DNA from: Clostridia bacterium
GTDB lineage: Bacteria; Bacillota; Clostridia; TANB77; UBA1234
DNA: 64,000 nucleotides
Direction of reading: 5' to 3'
Assembly (NCBI GenBank): GCA_017539905.1
Contig: JAFYBZ010000007.1
Coordinates: 310,001-374,000, forward strand
The notes beneath the pieces were generated by a model, which searched no databases, was not told the DNA's origin, and worked only from the letters and a program-made list of their open reading frames with translations. The position numbers and the translations under genes are program-made. Positions 26,938 through 37,606 of this stretch are shown in pieces (the first letter of the stretch is position 1; each line of letters starts with the position of its first letter).

Positions 26938-28146
26938 ATGAAAAAATTATTAATTATTGTTGGTATTATAGCCTTAATTATATCAACAGTTTCATTTGCA
27001 AAGGAATTTAGCGATGTTGACGAGTCGTTAAAGACTTATAAAGAGGCAATTGATTTTTTAAGTAAGAACGATATTATAAGTGGATATACAGATGGTACTT
27101 TTAAACCAAAAGCAAATGTTACAAGAGCAGAATTAGCCACTTTGATTTATAAAGCATTTGTTGTTAATGATTTAAGCCTTCCTACAGAAAAGATTTTAAA
27201 TGTTAAAGACTTTGAAGATGTTAAAGGAACTTGGTCAGAAAAATATGTTAAAGTATGCATTGCATTAGAAATTGTTAAAGGATATGAAGATGATACTTTT
27301 AGACCAAACAACAATGTTACATATGGTGAAATATGTGCAATGATTTGTAGACTTTTAAAAATTGAAGTTGATGAAGGTGAAGATTGGGCAAGAGCGTATC
27401 TAAAAGCTGCTGAAGAAAAAGGATTATTAGACAATATAATGACAAATGATGTTATACCATCTAATAAAGTATCTAGAATGAATGTTGCAATGATTATATA
27501 TAATGCATTTAGTTATATGAATACACCATCAACTCCAAGCGGTGAGATAAAAAAAGAAGAGAAAGAAGAACAACAAGAAGAGAAGAAGGAAGAAACAAAA
27601 GAGCAAGAAAAAACATCAACTGGTTTAGATGCTCTTACAGTAAATAAGATTTATTATGGCAAAGTTGTTTTAGAAAAGAATCAAAGAGGTACTGATTACA
27701 TCGAGGTTGAAACATTTGATGGTCAATTAATAACACTTGAAGTTAAGAAAGTTGATAAAAAACCAGGTTTCAAATCATTAATAGTATTTAAAGTATTAAA
27801 AAATGGAAAAGTAAGTTTAATCAAAGAATTACAACAAGCATTATTAGATTTAGATGACTTCTATGTAGTAAAAGAGGCAGAAGATGTACTTGCTACTATT
27901 GAAGGAGAAGAAGAAACATTAGATATATCTCTAGATAGATATACTTTAGGCGGAAATGTTATAAGACTAGATAGACTAGATTATTATATGGTTAGCGTTG
28001 TTTCTAATGGAGATAGCTATGAATACGATGATTGTGAAGCAATTAAAAAAGATGATATTTCATTAAAAGAGGATGATAGATTATTATTTGATACTAAAAA
28101 TGATGTATGTTTCATAATTAGAGGAATCGAAAGCGAAGAAGAATAA
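26938..28146 (+). CDS. S-layer homology (SLH) domain protein
   Basis: A 402-residue secreted protein. After a signal peptide (residues 1-21) come SLH domains, which bind pyruvylated wall polymers: FSDVDESLKTYKEAIDF with GYTDGTFKPKANVTRAELATLI, then FEDVKGTWSEKYVKV with GYEDDTFRPNNNVTYGEICAMI, then a weaker third ending VSRMNVAMIIYNAF. A Lys/Glu/Gln-rich linker (about 203-230) leads to a C-terminal beta-rich region with no named family. Last gene of the DltA-GNAT-SLH operon; a hairpin terminator follows. Confidence 0.9.
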   Translation: MKKLLIIVGIIALIISTVSFAKEFSDVDESLKTYKEAIDFLSKNDIISGYTDGTFKPKANVTRAELATLIYKAFVVNDLSLPTEKILNVKDFEDVKGTWSEKYVKVCIALEIVKGYEDDTFRPNNNVTYGEICAMICRLLKIEVDEGEDWARAYLKAAEEKGLLDNIMTNDVIPSNKVSRMNVAMIIYNAFSYMNTPSTPSGEIKKEEKEEQQEEKKEETKEQEKTSTGLDALTVNKIYYGKVVLEKNQRGTDYIEVETFDGQLITLEVKKVDKKPGFKSLIVFKVLKNGKVSLIKELQQALLDLDDFYVVKEAEDVLATIEGEEETLDISLDRYTLGGNVIRLDRLDYYMVSVVSNGDSYEYDDCEAIKKDDISLKEDDRLLFDTKNDVCFIIRGIESEEE

Positions 28147-28156
28147 TTTTTATAAG

Positions 28157-28183
28157 CCCGGAAAGCAATAAATACTTTTCGGG
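28157..28183 (+). terminator. Intrinsic terminator
   Basis: CCCGGAAAG pairs with CTTTTCGGG (one G-T) around a 9-base loop, followed by TTCTTTTTTT. Confidence 0.85.
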
Positions 28184-28243
28184 TTCTTTTTTTCAATAAT
28201 CTTGCACTTAGGTTAATTCTTCTTTACAAAAAAGGCCCTTTAA

Positions 28244-28273
28244 TTGACACAAACTTTAAAGGTTTCATATACT
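28244..28273 (+). promoter_or_regulatory. Promoter of the large SLH protein
   Basis: TTGACA, 18-base spacer and TATACT, about 73 bases before the start codon. Confidence 0.7.
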
Positions 28274-28346
28274 ATAAGAGTAAAAATGGGCGCATTGTAC
28301 CATTTGGTTTTACAAAAGGCTTTTTAAAAGAAAGGTTGATATACTA

Positions 28347-30938
28347 ATGAAAAACAAATTATTGGTTGGAATTGCAATATTATCAATTTCTGCATGCCTT
28401 GCTACAAAGGCCCAAGCAGTTCAGTTTTATGATACTGTTGGAACTCCTTATGAAGGCGCCGTTGAGAGACTATATGAATTAGAAATTGTTAGTGGCGTTT
28501 CAAAGAATACATATAATGCAGATAGAAGTGTAACAAGGGCGGAATTTGCAAAAATGATGATGGAATCTGCACTTAAACCTTCAGAATATAAAGCATTAAC
28601 TACAGATGATGCAAATATAAATTTTGATGATATAGATCAAAAAGCATGGTACTATGACTATGTTGTTGGTGCCGTTAATGGTAGTTTTATGAATGGCTAT
28701 GAAGATGCATCTTTTAGACCAGATAGAACTATTACTTATGCAGAAATTTCAAAAATGGTTACAAGAGCATTAGGCCATACATATTTAACTCCTAATGACC
28801 CACGTGGTTGGCAAGTAGAGTATGTAGATAAAATGTATGAATACCATTTGTTCGATGGCACAGTTGGAATTACATCAATGGATGACAAGGCTACAAGAGG
28901 AAATGTTGCTGTTATTATTTGGAATATGCTTACAACAAATACTTGGAAGATGATATACAGGAATGATGTATCTGGTTTTACATATGTTGACTCTGGATCT
29001 ACTCTTATGGAACAAAAAATTGTAGACCATACATATTTATTGGATGCTCATATAGATGGTTTTAAAGAAGTAAATGGTAATTTAAATGTTGTTTTAAACG
29101 GTAGAACATATAAATTATTTGATCAAAGTGTTGAAGTTAACTTTTCAATGATTGGTGGAACATCAGATGTTCTTCTAAAGAGAGTTGAGTATCCTGGTAA
29201 AAAGGTAATGTTTGAAGCTGTTGGACTATCAACAGACATAGGGGCAAACTTAATTACGGGTACATATGACCAAGTTAAAGCCGAGGGATATGATTTAACA
29301 GATAAAACTAAATTAAGCTCAGAAGCAGACTATTATTACGTGTATACATTTAAGAATAATGAATCAAAAGATAGAGTGGTTAGTGTAAATCTTAACAATT
29401 TCTATTTAGTTGAAAACATCAAGATTTCCGATGAGAAAGAAAAAGCCGATAAGAACGAGGATTTATCACATAGCGAAGTTCCTAAGAATTTTGAAGATGA
29501 TGTTATAGCTTATAGATATAAGCCTAGATATGAAGTGTTAACAAGAACTATTAATGTTAATGATGAAGAACTTGTAATTGCAGATGGAGCAGTTTTATTC
29601 AAAAACAATAAAAAAGTAAATTGGGCTTCAATAAAAAAAGGAGATTTATTAGTTGAAGTTACAAAGGATAAGTACTATTTCATAGTATCTACAACAACTA
29701 AGCTTGTTAGATTAAATGACTATAACACAAAGAAAAATGAATATACTATACAAACATCTGCTGGAGAGTTTAGAACCTATCCATCTACACTTTACTATGA
29801 TTATTTTGGAAACGATCCAAAATCATTTAATTCTTTAAAAGATACTACTTTAAAGAACTTAATCGGCAGAAATATTGAAATTGCTTTAGATGAGAGCGAT
29901 AGAGTAATAAAGATTACATTGCTTGAAGATGAGATTAGTCAAGAAGATTTGCATATTGGCGTATTTGATCAATTTGTATATTTAGATAGAGAGTCAGAGT
30001 ACAACGAAATAGTATTACTTATGGATGGAAAGAAAAAGACTTATAGAACAACACTAAAGACTACTAAGGTCAATAAAGGTGATTTAGTTAGTATAAAGTT
30101 TGCAAAAGATTCTAAGACTTTAGTTTCATCAGTCAATAAAATTAGTAATTCTCTTAAACTTACAAGCACTCTTACAGCTAAATCATTTAAATATGATGAT
30201 TTAAAGAAGAAAATTAAATACTATGATGAAGAAAAAATACAAATTTTTAGAACAAAATACTATTATGACTTTGGACAATATGAAACACCAAAGAAATATG
30301 AATTCTCAACAATATCATTACATGAATTCAATGAATATGAAGATAGTAAAAATATAGAAGTATATGCTATTGTTGATTCAAACGATGGAGTATTACAAGT
30401 ATTTGTTCAAGACTATACAGATAAGGCAACTAAATACTATGGACTAGTAACCAAAGCATTCATTGACAATAAGAAACAATGGGTTCAAGTAATTCAAGTA
30501 AACGGCAATAAAGAAACATATGAAGTAAGTGGATCTTGTAATGTAGTTGCTGGCGATTTCGTAGCATATGAGGCAACAAGCAAAAATGCAGTCGAATTAG
30601 GAGAAAAGTATACTCCAAAAGTATTGGGATATTTTAAAGATTTAACCGTTAAAGAAAAAGAATTAGACAAGAAAAAGAAAGTGGTTGAATATAAACTTAA
30701 TAATGGTTTCTTAAATATTGAAGATTGGATTATAATGACCGACACAGAGGAATATGATCTTAACACTTATGATATCTTTTTAATCAAGTTAGAAAAGAAC
30801 GAGAAAAAAGATGTATATGAATTTGCAAAGGTAGATTTAGTAAAGAAAACAAATATTAACCTTGAGATAGGAGATAGAATAGCTATAGATGAAATTGATG
30901 GTGCAATTATCATTTATAGAGGTTATGAAGAGCAATAA
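28347..30938 (+). CDS. Large SLH-domain surface protein
   Basis: An 863-residue exported protein with signal peptide (about residues 1-24), three N-terminal SLH modules (FYDTVGTPYEGAVERLYEL with VTRAEFAKMMM; FDDIDQKAWYYDYVVGAV with GYEDASFRPDRTITYAEISKM; a third ending KATRGNVAVIIWNML, to about residue 195) and a long beta-rich C-terminal part of some 650 residues without a recognisable enzyme. It resembles structural wall or S-layer proteins. It starts a separate transcript with a good promoter. The start ATG follows AAAGAAAGG at a suitable distance. Confidence 0.9.
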   Translation: MKNKLLVGIAILSISACLATKAQAVQFYDTVGTPYEGAVERLYELEIVSGVSKNTYNADRSVTRAEFAKMMMESALKPSEYKALTTDDANINFDDIDQKAWYYDYVVGAVNGSFMNGYEDASFRPDRTITYAEISKMVTRALGHTYLTPNDPRGWQVEYVDKMYEYHLFDGTVGITSMDDKATRGNVAVIIWNMLTTNTWKMIYRNDVSGFTYVDSGSTLMEQKIVDHTYLLDAHIDGFKEVNGNLNVVLNGRTYKLFDQSVEVNFSMIGGTSDVLLKRVEYPGKKVMFEAVGLSTDIGANLITGTYDQVKAEGYDLTDKTKLSSEADYYYVYTFKNNESKDRVVSVNLNNFYLVENIKISDEKEKADKNEDLSHSEVPKNFEDDVIAYRYKPRYEVLTRTINVNDEELVIADGAVLFKNNKKVNWASIKKGDLLVEVTKDKYYFIVSTTTKLVRLNDYNTKKNEYTIQTSAGEFRTYPSTLYYDYFGNDPKSFNSLKDTTLKNLIGRNIEIALDESDRVIKITLLEDEISQEDLHIGVFDQFVYLDRESEYNEIVLLMDGKKKTYRTTLKTTKVNKGDLVSIKFAKDSKTLVSSVNKISNSLKLTSTLTAKSFKYDDLKKKIKYYDEEKIQIFRTKYYYDFGQYETPKKYEFSTISLHEFNEYEDSKNIEVYAIVDSNDGVLQVFVQDYTDKATKYYGLVTKAFIDNKKQWVQVIQVNGNKETYEVSGSCNVVAGDFVAYEATSKNAVELGEKYTPKVLGYFKDLTVKEKELDKKKKVVEYKLNNGFLNIEDWIIMTDTEEYDLNTYDIFLIKLEKNEKKDVYEFAKVDLVKKTNINLEIGDRIAIDEIDGAIIIYRGYEEQ

Positions 30939-31057
30939 ATATACATAATTCGGGCCGAATAATTCTAATAAATTGTGCTTCAAGTTATTTACATTCAAAA
31001 AATGTAATAATACAATTATATGTAAGAAATTAGTTATTTAGTAAGGAAAAAAGTAAG

Positions 31058-31624
31058 TTGAAGTACAAAAATTATTATAAAATTCTCGAGCTTAAGGGGC
31101 CCAATGTGTCAGATGACGAGATAAAATCTTCATATAGGAGACTTGCAAAGGCTTATCATCCTGATTCAAACCCTCAACACGAGGAAACGTTTAAAGAAAT
31201 AAATGAAGCATTTCAAACATTAAAGGATAAGAAGAAAAAGCAGCGCTATAATGTGCGTTATAGGCTTCATTCCCTTCAAAATATTGATTTTGATGCTGGA
31301 ATATCTGATTTTGTAGGCATTTTTATTGGCAAAGATGAGCTAGAAAATAGCCCACAAAGCCCAGAAGAGTCTACCAATTTGGATGAGGTTATAACACTTT
31401 CTCTTACTATCGATGATGTGAAAAATGGTGTGGTTAAAGAGATAAATTATAGCCTGCCAGATGGAAAAACCAAGAAATTATCAATAAAAGTGCCAGTTGA
31501 CTCAAAAAATGGGACAAAAATAAGGCTTAAAGGGGAAGGAAGAAGTATTGATAATTCTTCTCAAAAAGGCGATTTGTATGTCAAAATAGACATTATAAAT
31601 GTTGACGTTAACATAAAAATGTGA
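31058..31624 (+). CDS. Short DnaJ-family co-chaperone (CbpA-like, no zinc finger)
   Basis: A 188-residue J-protein. The J domain occupies residues 1-65: NYYKILELKGPNVSDDEIKSSYRRLAKAYHPDSNP, with the essential HPD tripeptide, and DKKKKQRYNVRY. After a short linker comes one C-terminal substrate-binding subdomain (LTIDDVKNGVVKEINY to GTKIRLKGEGRS and KGDLYVKIDI). The Gly/Phe stretch and zinc finger of full DnaJ are missing. The start is TTG 31058 after AAGGAAAA. The next promoter overlaps its 3' end. Confidence 0.85.
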   Translation: MKYKNYYKILELKGPNVSDDEIKSSYRRLAKAYHPDSNPQHEETFKEINEAFQTLKDKKKKQRYNVRYRLHSLQNIDFDAGISDFVGIFIGKDELENSPQSPEESTNLDEVITLSLTIDDVKNGVVKEINYSLPDGKTKKLSIKVPVDSKNGTKIRLKGEGRSIDNSSQKGDLYVKIDIINVDVNIKM

Positions 31625-31630
31625 TATAAT
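31602..31630 (+). promoter_or_regulatory. Promoter of the 31680-34588 unit
   Basis: TTGACG, 17-base spacer and TATAAT. The -35 box lies within the end of the J-protein gene. No phased 10-mers are seen here, in contrast to comEA, comM and the T4SS operon. Confidence 0.75.
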
Positions 31631-31679
31631 ACAATTGGCAATTGAGGATTGGCAAACTAAAGAAAAGGGGTAGAAATAT

Positions 31680-32201
31680 ATGAATATGTTTGATAATGAT
31701 AAGACATTTTCAGTTTTAGACTCAGTTGGTATGAATACCTTAGCTTTCCAAATTAATACAAATATAGAGGAAGGTGAAGCGGTTTGTTCTATTGAAAAGA
31801 TGAAATCTTTTATAGAGCAAGCAGATAATGGTTTTAGAAAAACATTTTTCTTTAATCCTGATCCAGAAAAGGATAATAGAAAAGAAGTGATTTTTCTAAC
31901 GCTTAAACCAGGTGAGGCCATTCTAAATGGTGCAGAATTTATGAATGGTAAGCTTAATGTAGGCAAAAAACCGGGTAGAATTAAATATTCTTCTTTAAAA
32001 CTTCAAGGTGATGAGACAGAATATAAAGAGTTTAAGTATGCGCCTAACTTTAAAAGACCAATTTCAATTATAGATCCAGTGCTTGGAGATGAAGTTAAAC
32101 CGGTGGTTTACTTTGATACAGAAACAAATGAAGTAAAAGCCAAAATTAAACTTTTACCTCATAAATCATATATAGCACTTGAGGTTACTCCAGATATGTA
32201 G
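31680..32201 (+). CDS. Unrecognised 173-residue protein upstream of virD4
   Basis: I do not recognise the family. It is a soluble protein with no signal or membrane segment, in two apparent halves: one around FNPDPEKDNRKEVIFLTLKPGEAILNG and one around SIIDPVLGDEVKPVVYFDTETNEVKAKI. AAAAGGGG lies before the ATG. First gene of a unit that continues with a small acidic protein and a coupling protein, so a link to DNA transfer is possible but unproven. Confidence 0.65.
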   Translation: MNMFDNDKTFSVLDSVGMNTLAFQINTNIEEGEAVCSIEKMKSFIEQADNGFRKTFFFNPDPEKDNRKEVIFLTLKPGEAILNGAEFMNGKLNVGKKPGRIKYSSLKLQGDETEYKEFKYAPNFKRPISIIDPVLGDEVKPVVYFDTETNEVKAKIKLLPHKSYIALEVTPDM

Positions 32202-32223
32202 TATTTAGAAGGGAATGATTTTT

Positions 32224-32442
32224 ATGGAAGAAAAGAATATAATGGATTCATCTAAGAAACTTGGTGAATGCGAATTAGTAGGACAAGAAGATAACACAAT
32301 TAAAGTTGGAAAAGGAGATATCGCTTCAGTTCCAAATGAATATTCTCAGAATCCAAATGTAAAATTGGTTAAGGGAGAAGAACATCAAAACGGTACTGGC
32401 TTACCAGGAACAGAAGAAAGAGACGATAGAGACGAAATCTAA
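32224..32442 (+). CDS. Small acidic protein, unrecognised
   Basis: A 72-residue hydrophilic protein without cysteine pairs of note or hydrophobic core, probably partly disordered (N-terminus MEEKNIMDSSKKLGECELVG, C-terminus rich in Glu, Asp and Arg). ATG 32224 is preferred over ATG 32215 because the AGAAGGG site directly touches the earlier start. It lies between the 173-residue unknown and the coupling protein in one unit. Confidence 0.55.
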   Translation: MEEKNIMDSSKKLGECELVGQEDNTIKVGKGDIASVPNEYSQNPNVKLVKGEEHQNGTGLPGTEERDDRDEI

Positions 32443-32484
32443 TCATAAGCGATATTTGATGCATTACAAAGGAGGAAACCATTT

Positions 32485-34588
32485 ATGAAAAAATGGTTGG
32501 CTGAGAGAAAAATAGTTATGATCTTATTGGGGGTAGTATATTTAATACTAGCCCTCTTTATTGTCTCTAGCTTTATTGGAGCAAAAGGCCAATATGTTGA
32601 TGAACATAGAGAAGAATTAATGCAACAAACAGATGAAAGTGGAGAGTTAATAGTTAAGGAAAATGTAGAACATTTACCATTATCATTAGACTCAAGAACT
32701 AATATAGAAGTATTAGCAGGTATGGTTCAAAACATTGGTAATGTTGGAGACAATTTTAAATACATGTTTGCTTACTTTGGAGATTACTTAGGAGCGTTAG
32801 GATCATTTACAAAATTCTATTTAGTGGCATTTGTTATTTTGCTGGTGCTTTATAAACCAGGTAAAGAGTATGAAAAGATTGAACATGGTAGTGCAGACTG
32901 GGCATCTGGTGGAGAACAATATAAAGTTCTTAGCAAAACAGAAGGATTTATTTTAGCAAAAGATCATTTTTTACCAATGATACCAAGCCCTCCAACTGGA
33001 AAGAATGGTAACATTCTAGTAATCCGGAGGTTCTGGTTCTGGTAAATCAGCATCGTTTGCTATTCCAAATGCTATGCAAATGTTAGGCTCTTATATATTT
33101 ACTGACCCTAAAGGAGAAATATATGATAGAACAGCAGGACTATTAAAGAATCATGGATATAGTATTCATGTTATAAATCTTGCAGATCCAAAATTTAGTG
33201 ATGGATACAATCCTTTAGCACATATTAGAAATACGATGGACGTTGATATCATAGCAAAGATTATATCTGAGAAAGATAATAAAGGTAGTCACAAAGGTGG
33301 AGATCCTTTCTGGGACCAAACATCAGAAGCACTTTTAAAAGCTATGATTTATTACATATTATTTAATAGACCCGAAGAAGAAAGAAGCTTGGCTTCTTGC
33401 GCAGCATTAGTTAGATTTGGTGCTGAAAATGAAGGTGAAGACCTAATGGAAATATTTAAAGCTTTACCTTTTGATAATCCAGCAAGAAGACAATTTGATA
33501 ATATTAGATTGGGTAGTGAAAAAACATTTGCAAACATCTTGGTATCACTTGCAGCAAAGTTATCTGCATTTGATTCTGAAGATATTGCAGCACTTACAGC
33601 TTGTAATTCATTTGAGTTTAATGATTTGGCAAAAGAAAAATCAGTAGTATACTTTATTACTCCTGAAAGCCATGGAACATACGATTTCTTAATGAATATT
33701 TTCTTCTCACAGATGTTCCAAAGATTATATGAATTTGGTGATGAAAATGGAGGAGCACTTCCAATTCCAATGTTCTTAATTCTAGATGAGTTTGCTAACA
33801 TTGGTAGAATACCAAATTTTGAAAGAATTCTATCTACATGTCGTTCGAAGAAACTACATATTAGTATTATTTTACAATCATTAGATCAGATAGAAGAAAT
33901 ATACGATGAAAAAATGGCACAAATCATCATGGCAAACTGCTCTACACAGTTATTTTTAGGAAGTAATGCACAAAAAACACTTGAAACATTCTCTAAATTG
34001 TTGGGAGAAAAGACAATTTCAAGGGATAACGTTTCAAGAAGTACGGATAAAGGAAATAGTACTTCAGGACATTCTTATTCAGACCAGATTATGGCTAGAG
34101 CGCTTATGACACCGGATGAATTAAGAAGATTAGATGCTGATGATTGCTTGATATTTGTTCAGGCAATGAAACCAATTAAAGCGAGAAAGTATTGGTATTT
34201 CAAAAAGGGTACAAGAGGAGTAGGAGGCCCACATCCTCTATATGAAGAGGCTAGAAATAGTGAAATAAGCCACTTATCTTTTGAATTCCAAAAGAGAGGC
34301 AACTTTGTTATTTCAGATCCTACAACTTGGGCATCAAATAATGGACCAAGCTTTGATGATATTTGGAATAGTACACCTGTTCAAAAGGATCCTGAGCCAA
34401 GAGAAGAGTCATATAGTTCAAATAATTCAAATAATGTTACTAACACGATGTCACAAAATAGTGGAACAACCCCACAAAATGAGAATTTGGGTGTTGATTT
34501 CGATTATGATTTACAACAAGAACTTGAGAGAAGATTTGACGAACTATTTGGGCCATCTAAGAAGAAAAAACCATCATATATGGAATAA
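32485..34588 (+). CDS. VirD4/TraG-type coupling ATPase, needs +1 frameshift at CGG 33025
   Basis: A 700-residue type IV coupling protein if one base is skipped. Two N-terminal membrane helices (residues 9-32 and about 112-126) precede the motor. Walker A spans the shift: NILVI then GGSGSGKSASFAIPNAM. After it come IFTDPKGEIYDRT, Walker B PMFLILDEFANIGRIPNFE and the conserved SIILQSLDQIEEIY. In the zero frame CGG at 33025 leads to a stop nine codons later, removing the whole motor; dropping one C restores GGA GGT. A Ser/Asn-rich tail (from about 620) ends in a basic stretch. Such proteins feed DNA to a T4SS. No relaxase is nearby. Confidence 0.88.
33025..33027 (+). other. +1 frameshift site in virD4 (CGGA, Gly expected)
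   Basis: Context ATC CGG AGG in the zero frame; ATC then GGA GGT TCT after skipping C 33025. The restored glycines start the Walker A loop. Confidence 0.85.
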
Positions 34589-34594
34589 TTAACT

Positions 34595-34624
34595 AAGCCA
34601 CAACAATTCATTTTGCTGTGGCTT
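34595..34624 (+). terminator. Intrinsic terminator
   Basis: AAGCCACA pairs with TGTGGCTT around a 14-base loop, followed by a T-tract. Confidence 0.85.
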
Positions 34625-34683
34625 TTTTACGTATAAATGTATATAATTTAATAAGGAAATAGAGAAAAAGAAAGGAAGAATCT

Positions 34684-35746
34684 ATGAAATTTGTACATAT
34701 TGCCGACTTACATTTAGATATGCCTCAAATTAGATTAATGGGGAATAAAGAATTATCTAAAAGACGTAAAATGGAACAAAAAATGGCTTTTAAAAAAGTA
34801 ATTGAATATATAAAAGAAAATGATGTGAAATTACTATTAATTTCTGGAGATTTATTTGAGCAAAAGTATGTTGAAGATGACACTATTAAATTTATAATAA
34901 AATCTTTTGAAGAAATTAAAGACACATATGTTTTTATTACTCCTGGAAATCATGATCCATTAATTAAAAATTCAGCATACAATTTATACGAATTTCCAGA
35001 AAATGTAAGTATATTTGGAAAAGACCTAGGGAAATATACAATTGGTAACATTTGCATTTATGGAAATGGTTTTGATAATTATGAAATAGGCTCATATAAT
35101 TATAAAGATATTGTTTTAGATAATAATACAATTAATATTTTAATTACTCATGGAACCTTAAATGGAAATTCAAAAAAATATAATGATATTAAAGAAAATG
35201 ATATAAAGAAATTTGATTATGTTGCATTACGGACATATTCATGCTCCAAAAATAGATGATTCAAATATTATTTATCCGGGAAGTCTTGCTTCTTGTGGAT
35301 TTGATGAACCAGGCGAACATGGTATGTGCGTAGGAGAAATCAAAGAAGATATTAATCCGGCTATTATAGATAATCGTAAAGATTTGGTAGATTATAGATT
35401 TGTTAAAGTAGATGAAACAGAATATGAAACAAAGAGCCTAGATATTACAGAATGTTCATCAGTCATCGAAGTAATAGATAAGTTAGATTTAAAAAACAAC
35501 TTTTATAAAATTGAGCTAAAAGGTGTTAAAAATATCGATATTAACAAATTGATAGAAGAATTACATATATCTAATGAGAAAATATGCGACATAATAGATA
35601 ATACATATTATGCAGATGATTATGAGAAGATTGCTAAACAAGATACATTGAAAGGGATATTCGTAAGAAACATGCTTGAGTTATTAAAAGAGAATCCCGA
35701 GAAAGAAAATGAAATAAAGCATGCGATGGAATATGTTCTACATTAA
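34684..35746 (+). CDS. yhaO: YhaO/SbcD-like DNA-repair nuclease, needs +1 frameshift at CGG 35230
   Basis: A 353-residue metallophosphoesterase nuclease of the SbcD/Mre11 type if one base is skipped. Metal-binding motifs in order: FVHIADLHLD (residues 3-12), ISGDLFEQK (about 55), TPGNHDP (about 86), THGTLNG (about 156) and, across the shift, DYVAL then GHIHAP, the last catalytic GHxH. In the zero frame the CGG at 35230 leads to a stop ten codons later and the second histidine pair is lost. Skipping C 35230 gives GGA CAT ATT CAT. With the downstream YhaN-like ATPase it would process double-strand ends. AAAGGAAG precedes the ATG. Confidence 0.88.
35230..35232 (+). other. +1 frameshift site in yhaO (CGGA, Gly expected)
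   Basis: Context TTA CGG ACA in the zero frame; TTA then GGA CAT ATT CAT after skipping C 35230. The restored glycine is that of the GHIH active-site motif. Confidence 0.85.
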
Positions 35747-35758
35747 AATGGAGGCAGT

Positions 35759-37507
35759 ATGGTAATAGATAATTTAAGAATAAATGGATATGGAAAATTA
35801 AAAGATACTGATATTCATTTAGATAAAGGAATAAATATTATTTACGGAAGAAACGAATCCGGAAAATCTACAATTACTTCTTTTATCAAATCTATGCTTT
35901 ATGGTATTGATAAGAATAAAAGCGGAAATGAATATTCTGAATTGGAAAAATATAAACCATGGGACAATGGTGCATTTTCAGGAAGCATAGAATATACTAT
36001 AAATGATGACAAATATGTTGCAACGAGGGAGTTTAAAAACAATAGCACAAAAGTGTTTAAAAATGACGGCGAAGACATTTCGTCATCATTTGAAAAAGAC
36101 AAATCAAGAGGCATAGATATCGGTTTTGAACAATTAAAGATAGATGAAGATACATTTGAAAATACTGTATTTATAAAGCAAGACTCTATAGATGTTGATG
36201 AAGTGTCACAAAGCAATATACTTCAAAAATTAAGCAATATAATTCAAAGTGGAGACGAGGACGTTTCTTACGAGAAAATTAATAATAGGCTAAACAAGAA
36301 ATTATATGATGAGGTTGGAACAGATAGGACCACAACAAAGCCTAAATACATCCTAAGCAAGAAAATTGCCGAATTAGAATCTAGAGAATCAACCTTGATA
36401 AAAAACAAAGAAAGACATGAAGAAATTGTTTCAGAGACTTATAGATTGATTGAAGAAAAGGAAAAAGCTCAAAAAGAAATCGATAAAACAAAAGAAGTAT
36501 ATAGTATAAAATCAAAATATGATGATGAGGTTTCGAATCAGCGTTATAAGCATGAAGCGATTCAAGAAGAAAAAAAGAAGTTGAAAAAGGAGAAAGATCA
36601 TCAACAAAAAAGAAGAAAAATAGTAGATACAATTATTATTTTGATTGCAGCTATTGTACTTGCAACCGCTTTGGGAATCTATGTTAATTACTATTTATCA
36701 ATAGGCGCCATATTAATTGGAACAGCATTAATATTTATAAATCTAAAGCTTATGTATAAAGAGAAAAATGAATTAGAAGATGACAATTTTGATTTAATTC
36801 AAGAAGATATTAGAAAAAAAGAATCAAAAGAATTATCAAAACTTGAGAAAAAAGGATTTGCGAAATCTATTACGGAGAAAAAGGTTTCAGAATTAAAATC
36901 TAGTTATTCAAACCTTGAAGAAAAGCTTAAAAAGATTGAATTAGAGATTCATAAATTAACAATAGAGGATAAGATGCTTGTTGATGGTTTAAATGAATTA
37001 TCACTAGTTCATGAAGAACTATATGAAAAAGAAATTGCTCTTGAAAAAGTTAAAGAAGAAGAAATAGTGTTAAATCTAGCTTTAGATGTACTAAATAAAT
37101 CATATGATGAATTAAGAAAAAGAGTGATTCCTGAACTCGAAAAAGATGTAAGCTTTGAAATTGCAAAGGCAACAAACAATACATACAACAAAGTTATGTT
37201 TAACAGTAAAGATGGTATTATTACGTTTAATAGTTTTGGAGAACCTATCAAAGTAAATTTGCTTAGTAAAGGAACGATTGATGAAATCTATCTAGGCTTT
37301 AGATTGGCTATTTCTGATAGGTATAATGGAGTTCCAATGGTGTTTGATGAGGCGTTTGCATATTTTGATAATGAAAGACTAAAAAACGTTTTAATCACTT
37401 TAAAAGAAATATGTGATAGTAGGCAAGTAATAATTCTTACATGTTCAGAAAGAGAAATAAAAATATTAGAAGACTTAAATATTAATTTTAACAAAATTAC
37501 ACTTTAA
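35759..37507 (+). CDS. yhaN: YhaN/SbcC-like AAA ATPase with membrane hairpin in the coiled coil
   Basis: A 582-residue ATPase of the Rad50/SbcC group. The N-terminal half has LRINGYGKLKDTDIHLDKGINIIYGRNESGKST with Walker A at about residues 29-37; long coiled coils follow; the C-terminal half has LLSKGTIDEIYLGFRLAISD (signature) and PMVFDEAFAYFDNERL (Walker B). Two hydrophobic segments interrupt the coil near residues 288-330, as in Bacillus YhaN and unlike cytosolic SbcC, so it is probably membrane-associated. It lies 12 bases after the nuclease gene. It contains no in-frame CGG. Confidence 0.88.
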   Translation: MVIDNLRINGYGKLKDTDIHLDKGINIIYGRNESGKSTITSFIKSMLYGIDKNKSGNEYSELEKYKPWDNGAFSGSIEYTINDDKYVATREFKNNSTKVFKNDGEDISSSFEKDKSRGIDIGFEQLKIDEDTFENTVFIKQDSIDVDEVSQSNILQKLSNIIQSGDEDVSYEKINNRLNKKLYDEVGTDRTTTKPKYILSKKIAELESRESTLIKNKERHEEIVSETYRLIEEKEKAQKEIDKTKEVYSIKSKYDDEVSNQRYKHEAIQEEKKKLKKEKDHQQKRRKIVDTIIILIAAIVLATALGIYVNYYLSIGAILIGTALIFINLKLMYKEKNELEDDNFDLIQEDIRKKESKELSKLEKKGFAKSITEKKVSELKSSYSNLEEKLKKIELEIHKLTIEDKMLVDGLNELSLVHEELYEKEIALEKVKEEEIVLNLALDVLNKSYDELRKRVIPELEKDVSFEIAKATNNTYNKVMFNSKDGIITFNSFGEPIKVNLLSKGTIDEIYLGFRLAISDRYNGVPMVFDEAFAYFDNERLKNVLITLKEICDSRQVIILTCSEREIKILEDLNINFNKITL

Positions 37508-37606
37508 CACTTAGGGAACTAAGCATATTACAGAAATACTCTATATATGTAATTAGATGGATAAAATATTGTAAAATAAACTTAATAAAGAAGGCATTTA
37601 TTATAG

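Noticed and set aside
33025..33027. Classic P-site slippery frameshifting of the prfB type
   Set aside because: The codons preceding the six CGG are all different and no common upstream ribosome-like stimulatory sequence was seen; only CGG itself is shared.
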